Source: Ornithinibacillus sp. 4-3
GTDB taxonomy: Bacteria > Bacillota > Bacilli > Bacillales > Amphibacillaceae
Length of the DNA stretch: 64,000 bases
Direction: 5' to 3'
NCBI RefSeq assembly: GCF_040958695.1
Contig: NZ_CP162599.1
Location: 3,134,001 to 3,198,000, forward strand
In this document: one piece after another, positions 24,881 through 34,878 of the stretch
Layout: each line of letters starts with the position of its first letter
How positions within the stretch are numbered: the stretch's first letter is position 1
Notes under the pieces: generated by a model
Seen by the model: the letters and a program-made list of their open reading frames with translations, nothing else
What the model was told of the DNA's origin: nothing
Database searches by the model: none
Position numbers and translations under genes: made by a program

Positions 24881-25105
24881 ATGGGTATCAGTCTAAGCTA
24901 CAACCGATTATGGAAACTGTTGATAGATCGAAGAATGACTAAACAAGATCTTCGAAAAATCACAGGTCTAAGCTCTGCTCCAATTGCTAAGTTAGGCAAA
25001 GGCCAGAATGTTAATACCGATGTATTAATTAGAATATGCAATGCATTAGACTGTGATTTACACGACATTGTAGAAACTGTTCATGATGAAAAAGTTGATA
25101 CTTAG
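24881..25105 (+). CDS. Cro/CI-type HTH regulator of the defence operon
   Basis: A 74-residue XRE-family protein: YNRLWKLLIDRRMTKQDLRKITGLSSAPIAKLGKGQNVNTDVLIRICNALDCDLHDIVE, the compact control-protein type used by restriction-modification and phage loci. ATG 24881 is behind AAGGAGTG, 5 bases after the ATPase stop. It is related to the broken regulator at 25515, sharing YNKLWK-LID--M-K-DL. It probably controls the ABC-3C operon. Confidence 0.85.
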   Translation: MGISLSYNRLWKLLIDRRMTKQDLRKITGLSSAPIAKLGKGQNVNTDVLIRICNALDCDLHDIVETVHDEKVDT

Positions 25106-25514
25106 AAACTAAAAGTTCGGTATTACCTAATAAGCATGTTGCTTCCAAATAAATAAAAAAATGGACACTCTATTCTTTTATTATAACGGGTTTCTTTATA
25201 TCATTAGATATGGGATTTGCAAGAAACTCAGTCTTTTTTATGTAGGAGGGGCATTATTGCAGTAAAAGAATCAAAAATATATAAGCTTATCTTTTCTACA
25301 ATACGAAGAAAATAAATTACTGAGCATCACTCTTATGCGGGAGTGCCTAATTTATGGCGAGACGATGGGGCTATACAGTGAGAGACTCCATCTAATAGAG
25401 ATACAGGTAGATTTCAGTTTTCACACGACAAATAGTATTATTAATAAGAGCTTAGTTGTGAAGTTAGATAAAGATGCTTATTCGGTTTCCAAGGGGACAG
25501 AAAGGAGACTCCTA
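25106..25514. other. Gap between the two HTH genes
   Basis: 409 bases of AT-rich sequence without a gene I can support. It includes a CACTC/GAGTG hairpin near 25328-25345. Separates the ABC-3C operon from the restriction module. Confidence 0.5.
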
Positions 25515-25737
25515 ATGAGGATTCAATACAATAAGTTATGGAAAGTACTTATTGATAAAGATATGAAGAAGAAAGATTTACAGAATGCTGCGTCATTCAG
25601 TTCTTATACTATCGCTAAATTAAAGAAAAATGAGCCTATTAGTATGAAAATATTTGTGAAAACCTCTACATCCTTAGATGTGTAGATTAGAGGATTTATT
25701 TGAGACATTTGCAAAATTAAAAGGAAGGGGTATTTAC
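25515..25737 (+). pseudogene. Second Cro/CI-type HTH regulator, 3' end frameshifted
   Basis: ATG 25515 follows AAAGGAG. The frame encodes YNKLWKVLIDKDMKKKDLQ ... STSLDV and stops at 25683, truncated by about ten residues compared with the first regulator. The next frame reads CRLEDLFETFAKLK. Skipping one G in GATGTGTAG would give LDCRLEDLFE, the usual C-terminal pattern. No in-frame stop then follows before the endonuclease ATG (25738). Likely a decayed control protein for the R-M system. Confidence 0.6.
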
Positions 25738-26811
25738 ATGGATAAACAAGGTTTTTGCTCTTTTGTTAATTCTATCACTAAACAACTTGAAAAAATGCAT
25801 ACTATTGAAAATGACTCCAGATTTTCTAGAAAGACATCTCCTACTGATTTTGAAAAATTAGTAGTGGATGCATCAAAGATAGTTATGGAGACAGATAAGA
25901 TTGCTTGTAAAATAGACTACACCGAGGGAGGGCATGCCTTTCCTGATATTGTTTACACTTTTGATGATAAGATATCTTACGGCATAGAAGTAAAGAGTTC
26001 GACTCAAGCCAATGCATCTGAAACTTCTTGGATTATCTTAGGAAATAGCATTTTAGGTAGCACAAGAATTGATGTGGATGATCTGTATATCGTTTTTATA
26101 AAAGTTGGCAATAATGGTTGTTTTATAAAGAGTGCTCGCTATGAAGATTCTGTCTCAGATGTTGCTGTTACACATAGCCCTAGATATAAACTAGATTTAA
26201 ATCAGTCAGCAGACCAATCTTTTTTCTCAAAAAGTGGCATATCCTACGATAAAATAAAGAACTCTGAAAATCCAATAGGTTTAGTAACCGACTATTTTAA
26301 AGACAAAGGATTAACTGCTTGGTGGATTGCAGAAAGCACCCCTGCCGTCATCAAAAATTGGAACGAATTAACCTTGGATGAAAAGAAGGAGATTCTCTCG
26401 AAATCTTTAATTCTATTTCCAGAAATCATATATTCAAGAAGCTCAGAAAAATATAAGAGACTTTCAAAATGGCTAGTGGCAAACTATAGTGTTGTTGATT
26501 CTAGTCTACGGGACAAATTCACTGCTGGTGGGAGAGCCACATTGACAAGCAATGGAGAGGTTTTCAATAATCTTCCAAAAATATTTGAAACCTTCCAGAA
26601 CCTGTCTGATCAATTTATAGTTGAAATAAAAAACGTATCATCAGAAGACATAGAGGAATTTTGGAATTCATATAATCTTCAAAATGATACACTTGATAAC
26701 AGATTGACTTATTGGTTAGATGTTGTTGCTCGTGGTTTCAGTACCGATAGTAGAGTTGATACCTACATAAAATTTATCAACAATGTATTATCCGAAGTAT
26801 ATAGGCCATAA
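25738..26811 (+). CDS. Type II restriction endonuclease, PD-(D/E)XK
   Basis: A 357-residue protein. FPD (68-70) and EVK (84-86), separated by 13 residues, form a canonical PD-...-E-x-K catalytic centre at the end of beta strands (FPDIVYTF and ISYGIEVKSST). ATG 25738 follows GGAAGGGG. The 3' end overlaps the convergent methyltransferase gene by 24 bases. I do not recognise the prototype or recognition sequence. The pairing with a C5 methyltransferase makes cytosine protection of the site likely. Confidence 0.85.
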   Translation: MDKQGFCSFVNSITKQLEKMHTIENDSRFSRKTSPTDFEKLVVDASKIVMETDKIACKIDYTEGGHAFPDIVYTFDDKISYGIEVKSSTQANASETSWIILGNSILGSTRIDVDDLYIVFIKVGNNGCFIKSARYEDSVSDVAVTHSPRYKLDLNQSADQSFFSKSGISYDKIKNSENPIGLVTDYFKDKGLTAWWIAESTPAVIKNWNELTLDEKKEILSKSLILFPEIIYSRSSEKYKRLSKWLVANYSVVDSSLRDKFTAGGRATLTSNGEVFNNLPKIFETFQNLSDQFIVEIKNVSSEDIEEFWNSYNLQNDTLDNRLTYWLDVVARGFSTDSRVDTYIKFINNVLSEVYRP

Positions 26812-28170
26812 ATCTTCAAGACGCTTAGCAATATGAAACGCCATTAATGGTGGAACAGCATTACCAATCATTTTATAAGCACTTGTTGCAGATACCCCCC
26901 CACGCCCTGGTCTTATAAATTGATAATTATCAGGAAATGATTGTATACGAGCACATTCCCTAATTGTTAAGCGTCTTTGCTTTTTCCCTTTGGAAAGCTC
27001 ATCAAAATGCATCCCACCATTTTCTTTTGAAAGCCTTCTAAATTCAATATTCCCGTGGTGTTCAGATCTGATTGTGGGTGCAATCCCACTTAAATCAACT
27101 TCAACTTGCCCCTGGCAATGTTTACCCATAAATTTAGCTTTTGAGTACCTTTGTTGGTCAATATCGGAAGACTCTTCTGGTTCATCTAAGTCGCTTAATA
27201 TTTCCTTAACCGTTACATAAGGCAATAGTCCTGCTTCACCTGAATTATTATGTGTTTTTAATGGATAAGGATCTAACTCAGGATAATCATGTATATTTTC
27301 CAACTTTTCTAGAATTCCTGGCTTCAAATCCTTTTTTCTAACCCCGATGAAAATAACCCTTTCCCTACTTTGAGAAACTCCATAGTCAGCTGCTAACAAG
27401 ACTCTTGTTGGAAATACGTAATAACCTCCTTCAGATATACTTGAAAAGTCCGACTCTATTATCTGCTTAATATCTCCTAAATTAGTTAATCCCTTAACAT
27501 TTTCCGCCACAAAAACTTTTGGTTGGGTGATAGATATAACTTCTCTCATCCACATGTATAATTGTCCCCTGCTCTCTTCCGTAGGGTCATCAACATCAAG
27601 CTTTCCACCATTATGGGAGCTTTCCGAATTAAATCCCAGCCTTTTACCTGCTATTGAAAAATCTTGGCAAGGGAAGCCTCCTGTCACTACATCAATATTG
27701 TCTGGGAATACTTTAATTTGATTCTTTTGATGCAGCTTTACAAGATCTACTATACTATCTAAACAATAGACAGGCTTCTTATCAGCAAAAAACTCTGACC
27801 ATGCAATTTGTGTTGCTGGAACAATGTCATTTGCAAAGACAGTTGTAAATCTTGTCTTGGGTAGTCTAATGAACTTATCGTTTACTTCTTCAACATTCCA
27901 ATCATTATTTATTCGAGGATTATATTGTTGTTTGAAAATATCGAAATGCCCTTCAAAGCCCAAATCCATACCTCCGCAGCCAGAAAACAATGAAAGTATG
28001 CGTAGTTCTTTTAACTTTTTATCATAGGGTTTCTGAGCATTCTTTGGGACTAGCCATACCCCACTCTGTTTAACTACTCCATCTATCTGTAACTGACGAC
28101 AATAATACTGGACTTGTCTTTCCGAAACTTTCCATTCTTCAGCTTTCTCTTTAACTGAAACATATTCCAA
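26788..28170 (-). CDS. DNA (cytosine-5) methyltransferase with N-terminal HTH
   Basis: A 460-residue C5-methyltransferase. Motif I SLFSGCGGMDLGF (60-72), motif IV TGGFPCQDFS with catalytic Cys168, motif VI ENVKG (about 230) and motif VIII QSRERVIFIGVR. Residues 1-45 form a winged HTH of MerR/excisionase type (EKAEEWKVSERQVQYYCRQLQIDGV), which in such enzymes represses the enzyme's own promoter. The start is TTG 28170 behind AAAGGGTGA; a longer TTG frame at 28191 would overlap an operator. It converges with the endonuclease. Confidence 0.9.
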   Translation of the reverse strand: MEYVSVKEKAEEWKVSERQVQYYCRQLQIDGVVKQSGVWLVPKNAQKPYDKKLKELRILSLFSGCGGMDLGFEGHFDIFKQQYNPRINNDWNVEEVNDKFIRLPKTRFTTVFANDIVPATQIAWSEFFADKKPVYCLDSIVDLVKLHQKNQIKVFPDNIDVVTGGFPCQDFSIAGKRLGFNSESSHNGGKLDVDDPTEESRGQLYMWMREVISITQPKVFVAENVKGLTNLGDIKQIIESDFSSISEGGYYVFPTRVLLAADYGVSQSRERVIFIGVRKKDLKPGILEKLENIHDYPELDPYPLKTHNNSGEAGLLPYVTVKEILSDLDEPEESSDIDQQRYSKAKFMGKHCQGQVEVDLSGIAPTIRSEHHGNIEFRRLSKENGGMHFDELSKGKKQRRLTIRECARIQSFPDNYQFIRPGRGGVSATSAYKMIGNAVPPLMAFHIAKRLEDLWPIYFG

Positions 28171-28182
28171 AACGCTCACCCT

Positions 28183-28234
28183 TTCGTTCAAACGAAATAT
28201 AACTCAATTATACTTCGTTCGAACGAAATGTCAA
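28183..28234 (-). promoter_or_regulatory. Methyltransferase promoter with two palindromic operators
   Basis: Minus strand TTGACA (28229-28234), 16 bases, TATAAT (28207-28212). The spacer is filled by the perfect 14-base palindrome TTCGTTCGAACGAA (28214-28227). A second copy with one mismatch (TTCGTTTGAACGAA) lies at 28183-28196 in the transcript leader just before the SD. Binding at either would block transcription; the enzyme's own HTH is the likely ligand. Confidence 0.75.
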
Positions 28235-28750
28235 GTTTAATAGAAACATTTGTTCTTTTGTGTTTTATTTTCTACTTGTCTCTCATTTCGCACCAATGGC
28301 GGCACAAAAATAAGTCACATCACTATCACTCTATCCTAAACCGAATGCATCCTTTAAAAATTACATTGTACAAAACGATGCAACAGAGAATTATGCTATA
28401 CGCTATTAAATTGTTCAACACTATTTGAACTACCTAGACAGATACCCACACGTTTTTCTTGCTTTGGTGGTGTTGGTGGAATGAAATGTACTTTTGGATT
28501 AACAGTTATATTACACCTCCGTGAAATAATAATAGGAGCAAACCAAAATTTGTTGAGTCACATAAATATACTTTTTAAATACGATCCGATTAATCGACTA
28601 TTCAGCATACCAAAAATAACCCCTATGATGAGTAGGCTATTTATTATATTTAATTAATTACATCTATTCTATCTCCACAACCCCATGAAGTTATCTAATC
28701 TGTCAACTCAACCCTACGCACTTTATAACAGTCGATATGTTTCCTCAATA
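28235..28750. other. Island-chromosome junction region
   Basis: About 500 AT-rich bases without a supported gene between the R-M promoter and the rlmCD terminator. The element's right end should lie here or in the 3' end of rlmCD. Attachment repeats cannot be identified without the other end. Confidence 0.5.
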
Positions 28751-28832
28751 AATAAAAATAAGGATTTTCAAGGTTAAAAGGTACTGCCAGAAATCAGGCA
28801 GAAAATCCTCCAACCTTGGAAATCCTTTATTT
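28751..28832 (-). terminator. Large branched terminator downstream of rlmCD
   Basis: Outer arms AATAAGGATTTTCAAGGTT / AACCTTGGAAATCCTTTATT (about 19 bp, few mismatches) enclose an inner CTGCC/GGCAG hairpin. On the minus strand it ends in TTATTTTTATTTATT. It begins about 20 bases after the rlmCD stop. Confidence 0.7.
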
Positions 28833-28852
28833 ATCAGTGCTTTGAATAGCCC

Positions 28853-30235
28853 CTATTTCTCCACCCGTGACATCAAGACAACACACTCAACATGTGTCGT
28901 CTGCGGAAACATATCTACTGGTTGTACTTCTTTTGTTTTATAGCCGCCATCTTCTAAAATACGTAAATCGCGGGCTAAGGTTGCTGGATTACAGGATACA
29001 TAGACAATACGCTTTGGTTTCATCGAAAGCATAGCTTGTAATAGAGCTTCGTCACAGCCTTTTCTTGGAGGATCTACAACGATAACGCTTGGTTTGAGGC
29101 CTTCTTTCGTCCATTGGGGCATAACTTTCTCAGCGCTACCTACGACAAATTCTACATTATCCATTCCGTTTAGCTCTGCATTTTTCTTTGCATCTGCAAT
29201 TGCTTCTGGGACAATCTCTACACCGTATACTTTTTTTGCTTTTTGAGCGAGGAATAGAGAAATAGTACCGATTCCACAATAAGCATCTATCACGACATCG
29301 TCTTCTTGAATATCTGCATAAGCTAATGCTTGTTCATATAACACTTCTGTTTGTAGTGGGTTTACTTGGTAAAAAGAGCGGGCAGAAATACCAAATTTAA
29401 GGCCATTTATTTCATCAAAAATATATTCCGAACCCCATAAAACATTTGTTTCATCTCCAAAGATTACATTCGTACGTTTAGGATTAATATTTTGAACAAT
29501 GGATTTTACATTTGGTAATGCTGTAACAAGTGCTTCAATCAATTTATCCTTTTGTGGTAGTTTCTTTGATCGTGTAATAAGCACAATCATTGCTTCTTTT
29601 GTTACTTTCGCGCGTCGCACCATAATATGACGGAGTATACCTCGATGCTCGGCTTCATCATAGGCAGTAAGCTCAAATTGATTGGCTATTTCTCTTACTT
29701 TTGCTACAAGTGCATCATTATCTTTTTCCGTAATCAAACAATTATCTTTGTAATCGATAATATGATGGCTACGGGATTGATAAAATCCAGTAATAAGTTG
29801 CCCGTCCTGTTCTCCAACTGGGACCTGAACTTTATTACGATAACGCCATGGATCTGCCATTCCCTTTGTCAAATGAACAGGGACGTCTGGTAGGTGCGCT
29901 ATTTTTTTCATCACATTGCGTACTTGATTTTGTTTCATTTCTAGCTGTAAATCATAGCTCATATGCTGAAGCTGACAGCCACCACAACGCAGAAATACCG
30001 GACAAGGAGCATCCGTACGATGAGTACTGGGCTTATGAATAGCTAATAATTTTCCATAGCTGAAGTTTCTATTTACTTTCAAAACCTTAATATCTACTTT
30101 TTCACCTGGTAGTGCATAGGGGATAAATATTGGGTAGCCATCTACTTTACCAACACCGCTTCCCTCTGCCGTTAAATCTTCTATCGATAAGATTAAGGTT
30201 TCATTCTTTTTTACAGGTGCTTGTCTCTTCACCAT
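28853..30235 (-). CDS. rlmCD: 23S rRNA (uracil-C5)-methyltransferase RlmCD
   Basis: A 460-residue RumA-family enzyme that in Bacillus methylates U747 and U1939 of 23S rRNA with AdoMet. Residues 1-62 are the TRAM RNA-binding domain. Cys78, Cys84 and Cys87 ([10 protein letters not shown]) plus a later Cys (about 166) ligate a [4Fe-4S] cluster. [14 protein letters not shown] binds AdoMet, DPPRKGCDE follows, and [12 protein letters not shown] carries the catalytic cysteine. It is the B. subtilis yefA orthologue. The 3' end of the rumA/rlmCD gene is a known docking site for integrative elements in Gram-positives, fitting the island next to it. Confidence 0.95.
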   Translation of the reverse strand: MVKRQAPVKKNETLILSIEDLTAEGSGVGKVDGYPIFIPYALPGEKVDIKVLKVNRNFSYGKLLAIHKPSTHRTDAPCPVFLRCGGCQLQHMSYDLQLEMKQNQVRNVMKKIAHLPDVPVHLTKGMADPWRYRNKVQVPVGEQDGQLITGFYQSRSHHIIDYKDNCLITEKDNDALVAKVREIANQFELTAYDEAEHRGILRHIMVRRAKVTKEAMIVLITRSKKLPQKDKLIEALVTALPNVKSIVQNINPKRTNVIFGDETNVLWGSEYIFDEINGLKFGISARSFYQVNPLQTEVLYEQALAYADIQEDDVVIDAYCGIGTISLFLAQKAKKVYGVEIVPEAIADAKKNAELNGMDNVEFVVGSAEKVMPQWTKEGLKPSVIVVDPPRKGCDEALLQAMLSMKPKRIVYVSCNPATLARDLRILEDGGYKTKEVQPVDMFPQTTHVECVVLMSRVEK

Positions 30236-30276
30236 GAATTATCTTCCTTTATATTAATTTACTTTTTTTCTTACCT

Positions 30277-30308
30277 GAAAAAAAGAGATAGCCATATTGC
30301 AGCTATCT
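30277..30308 (-). terminator. Terminator overlapping the dgkB 3' end
   Basis: Minus strand AGATAGCtGC / GCTATCT hairpin followed by CTTTTTTTC. Separates dgkB from rlmCD. Confidence 0.75.
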
Positions 30309-31226
30309 TGTTTGGTTGTTATTCTTCTGTTCGTTAATAAATTCTTGTGGAACCATAAATTCAATATGCTGCTGTAAATTTCTAAATTCACCTGGTAATT
30401 GTCCACCATATTCACCATCTATATTCATTTGCATATCATCTGTCGGTGTGACTTTAATATGTTTCGCTTGTGTATAAATAACACTTTTATCATTAAGATG
30501 TGCTCCACGTAATGCAGATGTTGCCACACGAATAAAATCAGCCAAATGGCTTTTTAATAAAATAATCACATCAAAATAGCCATCATCTAGCTTAGCATTT
30601 GGTGCTAGCTTTTCAAAACCGCCAACAGAGTTTGAATTGGAGATTAAAAAAAGCATGATATCTTCTTCGATCACGCGATCATCTAGTTCAATAATAGTAT
30701 GCACTGGTTTAATAGATGGCAGCATTTCAATTCCTTTTATGTAATAAGCCAGTTGTCCAATCATTGTCTTTAATTTACTTGGTACATCATATGTTAATTC
30801 TGTTAGCTTTCCGCCACCAGCAATATTAATAAAGTATTGATCATTTGCTGCACCAACATCTAAATGCATTGAATTTCCATTAGTAATAACCTCTACAGCT
30901 TTCATAATATCAAGTGGGATATGTAATGCACGAGCAAAGTCATTTGTTGTACCTGCTGGAATAATACCTAATTTCGGGCGGTATGGTTTTTCAGCAATTC
31001 CATTGACGACTTCATTAATCGTTCCATCTCCACCTGCGGCAATAACGAGATCGTATTTTCTTTCAACAGCAATTCTCGCTGCAATTGTCGCATCCCCTTC
31101 AGAGGTTGTTGCATGGGCAGAAGTTTCATAGCCTATCTGTTCTAACTGTTGTAATATCTCAGCTATGTTCTTCTTTATTAGCTCTCGCCCAGCAGTAGGG
31201 TTATAAATGATACGTGCTTTTCTCAA
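30303..31226 (-). CDS. dgkB: Diacylglycerol kinase DgkB
   Basis: A 307-residue lipid kinase that recycles diacylglycerol from lipoteichoic-acid synthesis to phosphatidate. KARIIYNPTAGRE at the N terminus and AAGGDGTINEVVNG (about 66-79) are the DAGK catalytic signatures. PKLGIIPAGTTNDFARAL (about 88-105) is the nucleotide-binding loop. Starting at TTG 31226 puts GGAGGT at seven bases; the longer frame has no SD. The B. subtilis homologue (yerQ) has the same neighbours gatCAB and yefA. Confidence 0.93.
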   Translation of the reverse strand: MRKARIIYNPTAGRELIKKNIAEILQQLEQIGYETSAHATTSEGDATIAARIAVERKYDLVIAAGGDGTINEVVNGIAEKPYRPKLGIIPAGTTNDFARALHIPLDIMKAVEVITNGNSMHLDVGAANDQYFINIAGGGKLTELTYDVPSKLKTMIGQLAYYIKGIEMLPSIKPVHTIIELDDRVIEEDIMLFLISNSNSVGGFEKLAPNAKLDDGYFDVIILLKSHLADFIRVATSALRGAHLNDKSVIYTQAKHIKVTPTDDMQMNIDGEYGGQLPGEFRNLQQHIEFMVPQEFINEQKNNNQTR

Positions 31227-31250
31227 CTGTGGTACCTCCAATAGCCATAT

Positions 31251-31384
31251 AGCAAGAAGCTGAGACAAAAGTAATGATTACCTAGCCTATTTCCAAACAC
31301 ATATAAAGCGAATATCGGCTACGCTTTATTTACATATGGGTTGGTTTTTCAAACTAAGATCTTCTTTTGTCGCAGCCTCTCTTA
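31251..31384. repeat. Short inverted-repeat element between gatB and dgkB
   Basis: Bounded by AAGCTGAGACAAAAG and the complement of AGGCTGCGACAAAAG, with an internal AAAGCG/CGCTTT hairpin. MITE-like, with no coding potential. Similar AGGCTG-GA-A ends appear near 49890. Confidence 0.5.
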
Positions 31385-31391
31385 CTGGCGC

Positions 31392-32819
31392 TTATCGTTT
31401 TTCTATTTCTTCTACAAGAAGCTTATTAACCATTGGTGGGTTTGCTTGTCCTTTAGTCGCTTTCATGACCTGACCAACTAGGAAGCCAAGCGCACGACCT
31501 TTACCGTCTTTATAATCATTAATAGATTGTTCATTTTCATCAAGTACTTTACTGATGATTTCACGTAATTGTCCTTCATCAGAAATTTGTACAAGACCTT
31601 GTTTCTTCACAAACTCTTCTGGATCTCCGCCATTCTCTACTAATTCGGCAAAAACTTGTTTAGCAATTTTAGATGAGATAGTTCCATCTGCAATTAGCTT
31701 AATCATTTTCGCTAAACCTTCTGGAGTAATAGCTAATTCATCAAGTTCCTTTTGATGCTTGTTCATATACCCAGAGATATCACCCATTAACCAGTTAGAT
31801 GCTTGTTTCACATCTGCGCCAAGGGCAATTGTATCTTGGAAGAAGTCAGATAATGCTTTTGAGCTTGTTAAAACGCCTGCATCATATTCTGGTAAGTTAA
31901 GCTCTTCTATATAACGTTTTTTACGTGCATCTGGAAGTTCTGGAATTTCTGCACGAATACGCTCTTTCCATGCATCGTCAATATACACAAGTGGTAAGTC
32001 TGGCTCAATAAATGCACGATAATCATCTGAGTCATCTTTCACACGCATTAATGTTGTTTTCTTCGTCTTTTCATCATAACGACGAGTTTCTTGTTGCACT
32101 ACTCCACCTGATTCTAAAACTTTAGCCTGACGTTTTTCCTCAGATTCTAATGCTAAACGAATATAGTTAAAAGAGTTTAAGTTTTTAATTTCTGTTTTTG
32201 TACCAAATTCTTTTTGACCAACTGGACGGATGGAAATATTCCCATCACAACGAAGTGAGCCTTCTTCCATACGACAATCGGAAACGCCTGTATATTGAAC
32301 AATATTCTTTAGTTTTTCTAAGAAAGCATAAGCTTCTTCAGGCGAATTAATATCTGGCTCTGTTACAATCTCAATTAATGGTGTCCCTTGACGGTTAAAG
32401 TCGACAAGTGAACCATTAGCTGTATGCGATAATTTACCTGCATCTTCTTCTAAATGAATACGGTGAATTCCGATGCGTTTTGTCTTACCATCTACTTCAA
32501 TATCGACCCAACCATTTGCTCCGACTGGCTTATCACCTTGGGAAAGCTGATATGCTTTCGGATTATCAGGATAATAGTAGCTCTTACGCACAAAATTCGG
32601 TTCTGTCGCAATTTCACAGTTTAAAGCCATAGATGCTTTCATTGCGTAATTAAGTGCCTCTTCATTAATACGTGGAAGCGTTCCTGGATATGCTAGGTCT
32701 ACGATACCAATATTTGTATTTGGAGCTGCACCAAATCCGTTCGGGCTGGAGCTAAATACTTTAGCATTTGTTTTTAATTCAACGTGTACTTCTAGTCCTA
32801 TAATTGTTTCAAAACTCAT
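31392..32819 (-). CDS. gatB: Asp-tRNA(Asn)/Glu-tRNA(Gln) amidotransferase subunit B
   Basis: A 475-residue subunit that phosphorylates the mischarged Glu or Asp on tRNA and accepts ammonia channelled from GatA. It has the N-terminal signature [12 protein letters not shown] and the [11 protein letters not shown] and [17 protein letters not shown] segments (about 125-160). The C-terminal YqeY-like tRNA-binding domain ends with [13 protein letters not shown]. It overlaps gatA by 4 bases and has standard length. It is the last gene of the gatCAB operon. Confidence 0.97.
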   Translation of the reverse strand: MSFETIIGLEVHVELKTNAKVFSSSPNGFGAAPNTNIGIVDLAYPGTLPRINEEALNYAMKASMALNCEIATEPNFVRKSYYYPDNPKAYQLSQGDKPVGANGWVDIEVDGKTKRIGIHRIHLEEDAGKLSHTANGSLVDFNRQGTPLIEIVTEPDINSPEEAYAFLEKLKNIVQYTGVSDCRMEEGSLRCDGNISIRPVGQKEFGTKTEIKNLNSFNYIRLALESEEKRQAKVLESGGVVQQETRRYDEKTKKTTLMRVKDDSDDYRAFIEPDLPLVYIDDAWKERIRAEIPELPDARKKRYIEELNLPEYDAGVLTSSKALSDFFQDTIALGADVKQASNWLMGDISGYMNKHQKELDELAITPEGLAKMIKLIADGTISSKIAKQVFAELVENGGDPEEFVKKQGLVQISDEGQLREIISKVLDENEQSINDYKDGKGRALGFLVGQVMKATKGQANPPMVNKLLVEEIEKR

Positions 32820-34285
32820 TTGCTTGCACCCTCCAATACCGGACGTTTTTTATGATGATTTGTTGCTTGTTCATATGCATATGCAGCACGATAAATTGTT
32901 GATTCATCAAAATGCTTTCCGATAATTTGTAAGCCAAGTGGCATGCCTTCTTCTGTAAATCCACAAGGTAAAGAGATTCCTGGTACTCCTGCGATATTTA
33001 CTGGTACCGTTAATAGGTCACCTGCTTCAATTTCTTTTATATTACGATTCTTCTCACCTAATTTAAATGCAGCTGCTGGAGTTGTAGGTCCAACAATTAC
33101 ATCATAGTCAGCAAATACTTTATCGAAATCTTGACGAATTAGCGTTCTTACTTTCTGTGCTTTTTCAAAGTATGCTTCAAAGCTTCCAGCACTTAATATA
33201 TGTGAGCCTAATAAAATACGGCGTTTTGCTTCCTCACCAAAACCTTCACCACGAGTATGTTTCATCATATCAATCATATTCTCTATATTATCTGATCGAT
33301 AACCGTAACGCACGCCGTCATAACGTGCTAAAGATGTAGATGCTTCGGCAGCCATAATCATTGAATAAACAGCTGCAGCATATTTCGCATGTGGTAGGGA
33401 TACTTTATCAATTTTCGCACCAAGAAGTTCATACATTTGTAATGCATTCATAACTGTTTCTTTCACATCAGATGAAATACCTTCCATGAAAAATTCTTCT
33501 GGTACCGCAATTTTCATTCCTTTGATATCACCTTTTAATACATCTGTATAAGATGGGATAGAATGACTTGCTGTTGTATGATCCATCTTGTCATGTCCTG
33601 CAATAATTTCTAGAATACGTGCATTATCTTCTACATTTTTCGTAATTGGTCCAACAACATCTAAAGATGCTGACATTTGCACGGCACCGTGGCGGGAAAC
33701 TAAGCCGTAGGTTGGCTTCATTCCAACAACTCCACAATAGGAGGCTGGTTGACGTACAGAACCACCTGTGTCTGTACCTAATGCAAATAATACTTCTCCT
33801 GCTGCTACTGCTGCTGCAGAACCACCACTAGATCCACCTGGTATACACTCTGTATTCCATGGATTACGTGTTTTTTGATAATAGGACGTTTCTGTAGTAG
33901 ATCCCATCGCAAACTCGTCCAAGTTTAATTTGCCAAGCATAATACTTTTTTCATTATTTAATCTTTCTACTACTGTTGCATCATAAAGAGGATCATTAAA
34001 GTTTTCTAAAATCTTACTTCCACAGGTTGTGCGAACCCCTTTTGATACAATATTATCTTTAATACCGACTGGGATAGCGAATAACTTCTCACCATTTGAA
34101 CCAGCTTCATCTAATTCTTTTGCTTTCTGACGAGCATTTTCCTCATCCAAAGTGATAAATGCTTGTACTTGGTCCTCTACCTCATCAATACGTTTATAAG
34201 CCATATCAACAACATCTGTTGCTGAAAGCTCTTTTTTATGTAACTTTTCTTCTAATTCTTTAATGGTATATCCCGAAAACGACAT
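32816..34285 (-). CDS. gatA: Asp/Glu-tRNA amidotransferase subunit A (amidase)
   Basis: A 489-residue glutaminase subunit. The amidase signature spans [35 protein letters not shown] (about 152-186), containing the catalytic Ser-cisSer-Lys triad serines; the lysine is in GIKDNI (about 78). It releases ammonia from glutamine for GatB. It follows gatC by 13 bases and overlaps gatB. Nothing unusual in the motifs. Confidence 0.97.
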   Translation of the reverse strand: MSFSGYTIKELEEKLHKKELSATDVVDMAYKRIDEVEDQVQAFITLDEENARQKAKELDEAGSNGEKLFAIPVGIKDNIVSKGVRTTCGSKILENFNDPLYDATVVERLNNEKSIMLGKLNLDEFAMGSTTETSYYQKTRNPWNTECIPGGSSGGSAAAVAAGEVLFALGTDTGGSVRQPASYCGVVGMKPTYGLVSRHGAVQMSASLDVVGPITKNVEDNARILEIIAGHDKMDHTTASHSIPSYTDVLKGDIKGMKIAVPEEFFMEGISSDVKETVMNALQMYELLGAKIDKVSLPHAKYAAAVYSMIMAAEASTSLARYDGVRYGYRSDNIENMIDMMKHTRGEGFGEEAKRRILLGSHILSAGSFEAYFEKAQKVRTLIRQDFDKVFADYDVIVGPTTPAAAFKLGEKNRNIKEIEAGDLLTVPVNIAGVPGISLPCGFTEEGMPLGLQIIGKHFDESTIYRAAYAYEQATNHHKKRPVLEGASK

Positions 34286-34298
34286 GCCAGCTTCCTCC

Positions 34299-34589
34299 TT
34301 AGTCCATTATGGATGGTACTTTAAAATGTCCGTCTTGTTGTTCCGGAGCATTTTGTAATGCTTCTTCTTGCGAAATTGTATATTCAGGCGTATCATCACG
34401 CATTACATTTTGTAGAACAATTCCATGGGTTGTTGGCTCAACATCATCAGTATTCACTTCATTTAAAAATTGAGCATATTCAAGTGAAGCGTTTATTTTT
34501 TCTGTGTACTTGTCCACTTCTTCTTCTGAGAGTGCTAATCTAACAAGGTCAGCAATTTTGATTACTTGTTCTTTTGATACTTTATCCAT
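34299..34589 (-). CDS. gatC: Asp/Glu-tRNA amidotransferase subunit C
   Basis: A 96-residue linker subunit that wraps GatA and GatB. It has the normal pattern of N-terminal helix [16 protein letters not shown] and C-terminal LRDD-like [18 protein letters not shown]...[10 protein letters not shown]. First gene of gatCAB; ATG 34589 follows TTTGGAGGTG. Confidence 0.95.
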   Translation of the reverse strand: MDKVSKEQVIKIADLVRLALSEEEVDKYTEKINASLEYAQFLNEVNTDDVEPTTHGIVLQNVMRDDTPEYTISQEEALQNAPEQQDGHFKVPSIMD

Positions 34590-34828
34590 TCTCTCACACC
34601 TCCAAATACGTTCTAGATGTATATTCCCTATTATTCCTGCTCATAATACACATCTTTGTATTTTTTCTTTCAAAACTATCTACACTATTATCTTCTATAA
34701 CATCCTTTATCATATCAGAAATGCTATCATATAGGCAAATTTGCGCTTAGTTACTAATAAAAAAACTTTTATTTTTTTGAACATAGAAAGAATATTTTGC
34801 CATTTTTTATATTCAAATAATTCAAAAG

Positions 34829-34863
34829 CAAAAAGAGCCGCAATATCAATCATTGCGACTCTA
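34829..34863 (-). terminator. Terminator of the substrate-binding protein gene
   Basis: Minus strand AGAGtCGCAAT / ATTGCGgCTCT stem followed by TTTTTGC, directly after the stop at 34879. Confidence 0.85.
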
Positions 34864-34878
34864 ACATCTTAAAATATG

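Noticed and set aside
1..28200. CRISPR array
   Set aside because: The repeats seen are two- or three-copy promoter or operator motifs without regular spacers.
28183..28227. LexA/DinR box
   Set aside because: The sequence is GTTCGAAC, while the SOS box is CGAAC-N4-GTTCG; the half-site order is reversed.
28441..28500. Attachment site core near 28445-28490
   Set aside because: The GGTGGTGTTGGTGG tract looks distinctive, but without the left end of the element no duplicated core can be shown.
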